Below are positions 60,281 through 64,000 of a stretch of DNA of 64,000 nt, piece by piece. A program made the translations under genes and the position numbers. The notes beneath the pieces were generated by a model, which saw only the letters and a list, made by a program, of their open reading frames with translations, was not told where the DNA came from and did not search any database. How positions within the stretch are numbered: position 1 is the stretch's first letter; each line of letters starts with the position of its first letter. Where the stretch lies: positions 620,001 to 684,000 of the forward strand of contig CAVXBB010000016.1 of NCBI GenBank assembly GCA_963759875.1, read 5' to 3'. The stretch is from JAFAGX01 sp963759875 (GTDB lineage Bacteria; Acidobacteriota; Terriglobia; Terriglobales; Acidobacteriaceae).

Positions 60281-60560
60281 CGATCGCCTCCGCCACGCCG
60301 AGGCCATGAGTGGACGTGGTTCCAATAGTTGGAGCAGTCGTCTGCCAACTATCCCACATTTGTACCTTGCCCACTGGCACACCGCTAATAACTGCATCGA
60401 CGACGATCACATCTTCAGCGCCTGTCCATGCCTCGATCAAGTCTGCAGACCCGCCAGTGCAAGTTTCCGCGCTAATACCAAGTATCCGCAGTTTCTCCGC
60501 GACAAGGATCCCGGCCGCGTCGTCACCTCGATATTGATTCCCACAGCAAATAATCAGCAT
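60204..60560 (-). CDS. Hydrogenase maturation protease (HyaD/HycI type), N-terminal frame
   Basis: A 118-codon frame that contains the first two thirds of the enzyme: CCGNQYRGDDAAGILVAEKL (metal-binding region, Asp in GDDA), EDVIVVDAVISG and THGLGVAEAIEL. It cleaves the C-terminal extension of the large [NiFe] hydrogenase subunit after nickel insertion. The normal C-terminus follows in another frame. It is directly downstream (7 bases) of the large-subunit gene. Confidence 0.8.
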   Translation of the reverse strand: MLIICCGNQYRGDDAAGILVAEKLRILGISAETCTGGSADLIEAWTGAEDVIVVDAVISGVPVGKVQMWDSWQTTAPTIGTTSTHGLGVAEAIELHSDSSPSPPSNLRNRRAAVRSRR

Positions 60561-60567
60561 TCAGATC

Positions 60568-61869
60568 TCAACCTGTTCGATCTACCATCAGTTTCAGGAA
60601 GTGGGTGGCGCAGGAAATGCATGGGTCATAGCTGCGGATTGTCTGCTCACATTTCCAGGTAGCTTCTTCTATAGGCCAGGCTACCAGTTGCACCGCGTAC
60701 TCACGAAGATCATCCTCGATCCGCTTCTGGTTTTGTGAAGTTGGCGGAACAATGTTGGCAGTGAGAATCATCCCATTTTCATCCAGCGCATAACGGTGAT
60801 ACAGAATGCCACGTGGCGCTTCTGTAATCGCCTGGCCGACACCTATCCGGTTACGCACGTCAACTCGCGGGGCGGCGGGAGGTTCGTATTCGCGGATGAT
60901 TCGCAACGCTTCAGCGCAGGCAAAGACAAGTTCCACCGCACGGACCACGATGCTGCGGAAGATATTGTTCACTGGTAGTCGCAGTCCGGCGTCAGTTGCC
61001 GCTTTGCGAGCGGTCTCTGGCAGTTTGTCTAAATTCAAGTTGAATCGCGCCAGCGGACCCACGAGGTAGGACCCCCTGCCTCGCACCACAGAATGCAGAG
61101 CGTTAGAATGCTTAACATGCAACTCCGCGAAGTGATCTTCGTACTCTGCGCTGTCGATATCCAGACCGCGATTTGACACGAGGCGCCCTTCGTTGAACGG
61201 GTATTCATCCGGATGACGAAGCGCGACGAACTCGTAATCCTGCTCGAACTTGGGAAATTCCAACCCTGCTGTCCAGCGAACCGTCTCGAGAGAAGCATCA
61301 AGAGCCCACTCCAGATCATCGATTAAGTCGCCCAATTGCTGCTTAGTGGGCACCTTGTAAAAGCCTCCAACCGCAGCAGAGATGGGGTGAATCTCTCGTC
61401 CTCCAAGCAATTGCACAATTCGATTCCCAATCTTTTTCAGCCGAAGTGCCTTTTCGACTATGTCCCGATGGTCTTTTGCCATCGCGATCGCGTCCGCATA
61501 ACCGAGGAAATCGGGCGCATGCAACATGTAGACATGCAGGGTGTGGCTCTCAATCCACTCCCCGCAGTAAAAAAGGCGGCGCAAAAGTCGAACAGACGGG
61601 CTGATCTGAATTCCCAGTGCCCGTTCGATGGCGTGCACGGCGCTCATCTGGTAAGCGATCGGGCAGATGCCACAGATTCGCGCGGTAATGTCTGGAGCGT
61701 CGGAAAAGTGACGGCCGCGGAGAAAAGCCTCAAAAAAACGCGGGGGCTCGTAGATCTTGAGCTGGACATCGGCTACGCGTTCGCCGACAAGCTTGATATA
61801 AAGCGCTCCCTCGCCTTCCACGCGGGCCAGTGTGTCGACGCGAATCGTTTTTGCTGCTCGCCCAGTCAT
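60568..61869 (-). CDS. [NiFe] hydrogenase large subunit, group 3b-type
   Basis: A 433-residue catalytic subunit. The nickel ligands are in RICGICPIAYQ (first Cys pair) and DPCISCATHF near the C-terminus (second Cys pair). Its genetic context with an FAD/NAD(P)-binding subunit and a small subunit points to the bidirectional NAD(P)-linked or sulfhydrogenase group. It ends in HFLKLMVDRTG, with no long tail beyond the last Cys motif, so little C-terminal extension is left for the protease. It overlaps the small-subunit gene by 4 bases. Confidence 0.92.
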   Translation of the reverse strand: MTGRAAKTIRVDTLARVEGEGALYIKLVGERVADVQLKIYEPPRFFEAFLRGRHFSDAPDITARICGICPIAYQMSAVHAIERALGIQISPSVRLLRRLFYCGEWIESHTLHVYMLHAPDFLGYADAIAMAKDHRDIVEKALRLKKIGNRIVQLLGGREIHPISAAVGGFYKVPTKQQLGDLIDDLEWALDASLETVRWTAGLEFPKFEQDYEFVALRHPDEYPFNEGRLVSNRGLDIDSAEYEDHFAELHVKHSNALHSVVRGRGSYLVGPLARFNLNLDKLPETARKAATDAGLRLPVNNIFRSIVVRAVELVFACAEALRIIREYEPPAAPRVDVRNRIGVGQAITEAPRGILYHRYALDENGMILTANIVPPTSQNQKRIEDDLREYAVQLVAWPIEEATWKCEQTIRSYDPCISCATHFLKLMVDRTG

Positions 61870-62654
61870 GGCCGTTCACACTCCTCGCTGGCCTTGCGGA
61901 ATTGCCATGCCCACGCGTTGAAGCTACGAAACGCATGAGCTACCTGACTGTCGTCCTGTCCCAGAATGCGGAGCTGGGCAGTCAGGGCAGAAGTGTTGGG
62001 AGACTCCATCGGCCCGTAACAACCGTAGCAGCCTCGGTTGTAGCTGGGGCACAGCGCTCCGCAACCAGCCTGAGTTACCGGACCAAGGCAAGGGACACCA
62101 CGGGCCACGGCGATACATACGTTAGCCTTGCGCTTACATTCGATACATACGCTATAAGAGGGAATGTTGGACTTGCGACCAGCTAAGGTTGCAGAGATCA
62201 GTTCCAGCAGTTGATACTTATTGATCGGACAACCGCGCAGCTCAAAGTCAACCGGAACGTGCTCAGCTATCGGGGTCGAGAGCTTCAACGTGCTGATGAA
62301 TTGGGGCGTAGCGTAGACGATGCGGATAAACTCATCGACATCCTTCCAATTGCGCAAAGCTTGAATTCCGCCGGCAGTCGCACAGGCACCGATTGTGATT
62401 AAAGTCTTGCATTGGCGCCGCACTTCCTGAATGCGATGGGCATCGGCGTGAGTAGTAATCGAACCTTCGACCAAGCCAATATCATATGAACCTTTCAACA
62501 TGGCGCGGCTGGCTTCCGGGAAATAGGAAATCTCTACCGCTCCAGCGACGCCGAGCAGTTCGTCTTCCGCGTCAAGCAAGCTTAATTGACACCCGTCGCA
62601 GGAAGCGAACTTGAAGACGCCGATTTTGGGCTTATGTTTCGAGTCAGAGCTCAT
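61866..62654 (-). CDS. [NiFe] hydrogenase small subunit, group 3b-type
   Basis: A 262-residue Fe-S subunit. The proximal cluster motif is ASCDGCQ (Cys19, Cys22) with GACATAGG later; further Cys groups are CIECKRKANVC, VPCLGP and CGALCPSYNRGCYGCYGP, giving three clusters as in group 3 enzymes. It passes electrons from the nickel site to the diaphorase-like subunit. It overlaps both the large-subunit gene and the FAD subunit gene by a few bases, consistent with one operon. Confidence 0.92.
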   Translation of the reverse strand: MSSDSKHKPKIGVFKFASCDGCQLSLLDAEDELLGVAGAVEISYFPEASRAMLKGSYDIGLVEGSITTHADAHRIQEVRRQCKTLITIGACATAGGIQALRNWKDVDEFIRIVYATPQFISTLKLSTPIAEHVPVDFELRGCPINKYQLLELISATLAGRKSNIPSYSVCIECKRKANVCIAVARGVPCLGPVTQAGCGALCPSYNRGCYGCYGPMESPNTSALTAQLRILGQDDSQVAHAFRSFNAWAWQFRKASEECERP

Positions 62655-63486
62655 ACTTTTTCAATAATGGTCGCACCTGGCCATAACGAAAAACTGGGCC
62701 ATCCTTGCAGATCAAATGCGGCCCGTACTGGCAATGTCCACAAAAGCCGATCGCGCACTTCATATTGCGTTCCATGGAAAGATAGATGTCGTCGCGGCTG
62801 ACCCCTTGTCCTTCCAGTTCTCGTACGACGAAACGCATCATAGTCTCGGGACCGCAGACCATGGCTACAGAGCGTGCTGGCTGCAGCCGTGAATATTTAA
62901 ATGAGGTAGTGACCACGCCGACGTGTCCACGCCAACTCAGACCACCGTAATCGACAGTGACGAGCACTTGAGTTTCAGGACTGCGCGCCCATTTTGATAG
63001 CTCCTTTCGATAGAGCAGGTCGCGTGGACTGCGCGCGCCATACATGATGACCAGTCGCCCGTAGTCTTTGCGATTCTGTAAAACTTGGTAGATAACGGGT
63101 CGCAATGGCGCCAGACCGATGCCGCCAGCGACCACGATCACATCGCGGCCTCGTGCGGTTTCTACTGGCCAGCCCACCCCAAAGGGACCACGTACACCTA
63201 TACTGTCACCCACTTTTTGGTTTACCAAGGAGTGGGTGGCCTGCCCTACTGAACGAATGGTATAGACCAGGCGGTCATGCAAGAGTGGATCACCGCTGAT
63301 AGAGATCGGTAACTCGCCAACTCCAAATACCCATAGCATGCTGAATTGACCGGGATGGAAGACACTTTCCTTGATACAATCCTCGGGGGCGAGCCTCAGC
63401 GTAAATGTGTCCGAGGTCTCTTTGGAGACTTCTTGCACCCGGTAGGGCTGGGGAAGCATAGGATCATTTGTGGTAATCGTGGCCAT
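62644..63486 (-). CDS. Hydrogenase FAD/NAD(P)-binding subunit (sulfhydrogenase gamma-like)
   Basis: A 280-residue flavoprotein of the ferredoxin-NADP reductase type. The FAD region is HPGQFSMLWVFG and the NAD(P) region VIVVAGGIGLAPLRPVI. A C-terminal [2Fe-2S]-type Cys set is in CAIGFCGHCQYGPHLICKDG. It connects the hydrogenase to NAD(P)H. The gene is immediately downstream of a cNMP-binding gene (2 bases apart). Confidence 0.92.
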   Translation of the reverse strand: MATITTNDPMLPQPYRVQEVSKETSDTFTLRLAPEDCIKESVFHPGQFSMLWVFGVGELPISISGDPLLHDRLVYTIRSVGQATHSLVNQKVGDSIGVRGPFGVGWPVETARGRDVIVVAGGIGLAPLRPVIYQVLQNRKDYGRLVIMYGARSPRDLLYRKELSKWARSPETQVLVTVDYGGLSWRGHVGVVTTSFKYSRLQPARSVAMVCGPETMMRFVVRELEGQGVSRDDIYLSMERNMKCAIGFCGHCQYGPHLICKDGPVFRYGQVRPLLKKYEL

Positions 63487-63488
63487 GA

Positions 63489-63950
63489 TCAGCGCCTGAC
63501 TGCGTATACATCGAGCAACTGCAAACGGGTCGCGTCCAGCCGTTGCTCTATGATGCGGGCAAACCGTTTCAGAACCTCGTAGCCCAGGTCATGGTTTTCT
63601 TCGCATTTGTTGCGCAGGCATTTTCCGTCGAGCGCGATAGCACGAACATCATCGACAGCCCGCGCGTTGAATTTCCATTGGAATGGCTCCACCAACCACG
63701 ACCACCCCAGGATCTCCCCGATACTAATAGTTGAAATGATGATTGGCTTGTGCTGAGGAGCAAGTATCTCCACGGCCACCTTGCCTTCGCGAATTAGAAA
63801 AAAGGTATTTGCTGCATCTCCTTCCTTGAGGATATAGGTGCTGGCCTCGAATCGCACATTCGAAGCACAGCTCACCATCAGATTGGTGAAGCCCCCATCG
63901 AGCCCGGAAAAGAACGGGTGCTCGGCAATGATGCGCTCAAGGGATTCCAT
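63489..63950 (-). CDS. Cyclic-nucleotide-binding-domain protein of the hydrogenase operon
   Basis: A 153-residue protein from ATG 63950 (AAGGAGG upstream; the frame extends to 63995). It consists of one cNMP-binding domain (about 5-120: HPFFSGL, YILKEGDAANTFFLIREGKVAVEI, EILGWSWL) and a helix, with no DNA-binding domain. It is commonly found in group 3b hydrogenase operons, where its role is unknown. A gene for an Fe-S HydB-like subunit is expected beyond the window's right edge. Confidence 0.88.
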   Translation of the reverse strand: MESLERIIAEHPFFSGLDGGFTNLMVSCASNVRFEASTYILKEGDAANTFFLIREGKVAVEILAPQHKPIIISTISIGEILGWSWLVEPFQWKFNARAVDDVRAIALDGKCLRNKCEENHDLGYEVLKRFARIIEQRLDATRLQLLDVYAVRR

Positions 63951-64000
63951 TTTTTCCTCCTTCACACATAGCTCGTACCTCTTCCGTGATGTCAATGCCG

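Noticed and set aside
1..64000. CRISPR array
   Set aside because: I saw no regularly spaced identical direct repeats and no cas genes.

Overview
The window looks like a chromosomal contig from an Acidobacteriota bacterium of the Koribacter/Terriglobia type. Reasons: a long Oar-like TonB receptor with a carboxypeptidase-regulatory N-domain, several ASPIC/UnbV (CRTAC1) proteins, DUF2934 and DUF6599-type proteins, and short intergenic repeats related to ctgagcgnagcgnag. This is an inference from gene content; there is no rRNA or marker gene to test it.

Layout. (1) 0-13 kb: a partial gene and a DinB-type gene on +, then a continuous minus-strand run (12871 down to 1082) of an FNR-like regulator, amidase, membrane pentaheme cytochrome with TPRs, two FG-GAP/ASPIC proteins and an APC permease. 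(2) 13-20 kb: ordinary housekeeping and accessory genes (PAP2 phosphatase, ornithine-cyclodeaminase family, S9 peptidase, RNase H, FN3 lipoprotein, VTT-domain membrane protein). (3) 20-29.6 kb: the most unusual locus. It has a NapH/NapG-like fused polyferredoxin, a DUF6599-like lipoprotein, a twin-arginine DUF362 protein, the AmmeMemoRadiSam radical SAM enzyme, a MEMO-AMMECR1 fusion, a membrane-embedded spermidine-synthase-like protein and a second DUF362 protein. Most of these carry export signals or membrane anchors, so I propose an extracytoplasmic AmmeMemoRadiSam system fed with electrons by the polyferredoxin. (4) 29.7-40 kb: a PP2C phosphatase, a kdpA with no kdpB or kdpC beside it, a remnant of a second TonB receptor abutting kdpA, small secreted proteins, an intact TonB receptor, and a KdpE/KdpD-like two-component pair. 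A repeated three-half-site motif lies upstream of the receptor and of the kinase.

(5) 40-47 kb: a decayed island boundary with an integrase remnant beside a 3' tRNA-Lys fragment, broken yihY and galT genes, and IS110, MgtC and TonB remnants. (6) 42.4-64 kb: a stress and energy island: two Hsp20 proteins, slipin, CBS protein, two-domain universal stress protein, phosphoribosyltransferase, RtcB plus archease, a receiver-like protein, an isolated dCache sensor, cytochrome c, an adenosine-specific kinase and a group 3b-type NAD(P)-linked [NiFe] hydrogenase operon that runs off the right edge. The gene set resembles the mycobacterial DosR dormancy regulon. Three genes here (rtcB, a zinc-ribbon membrane protein, the hydrogenase maturation protease) are each split by an apparent single-base frameshift, which may be decay or sequencing error.
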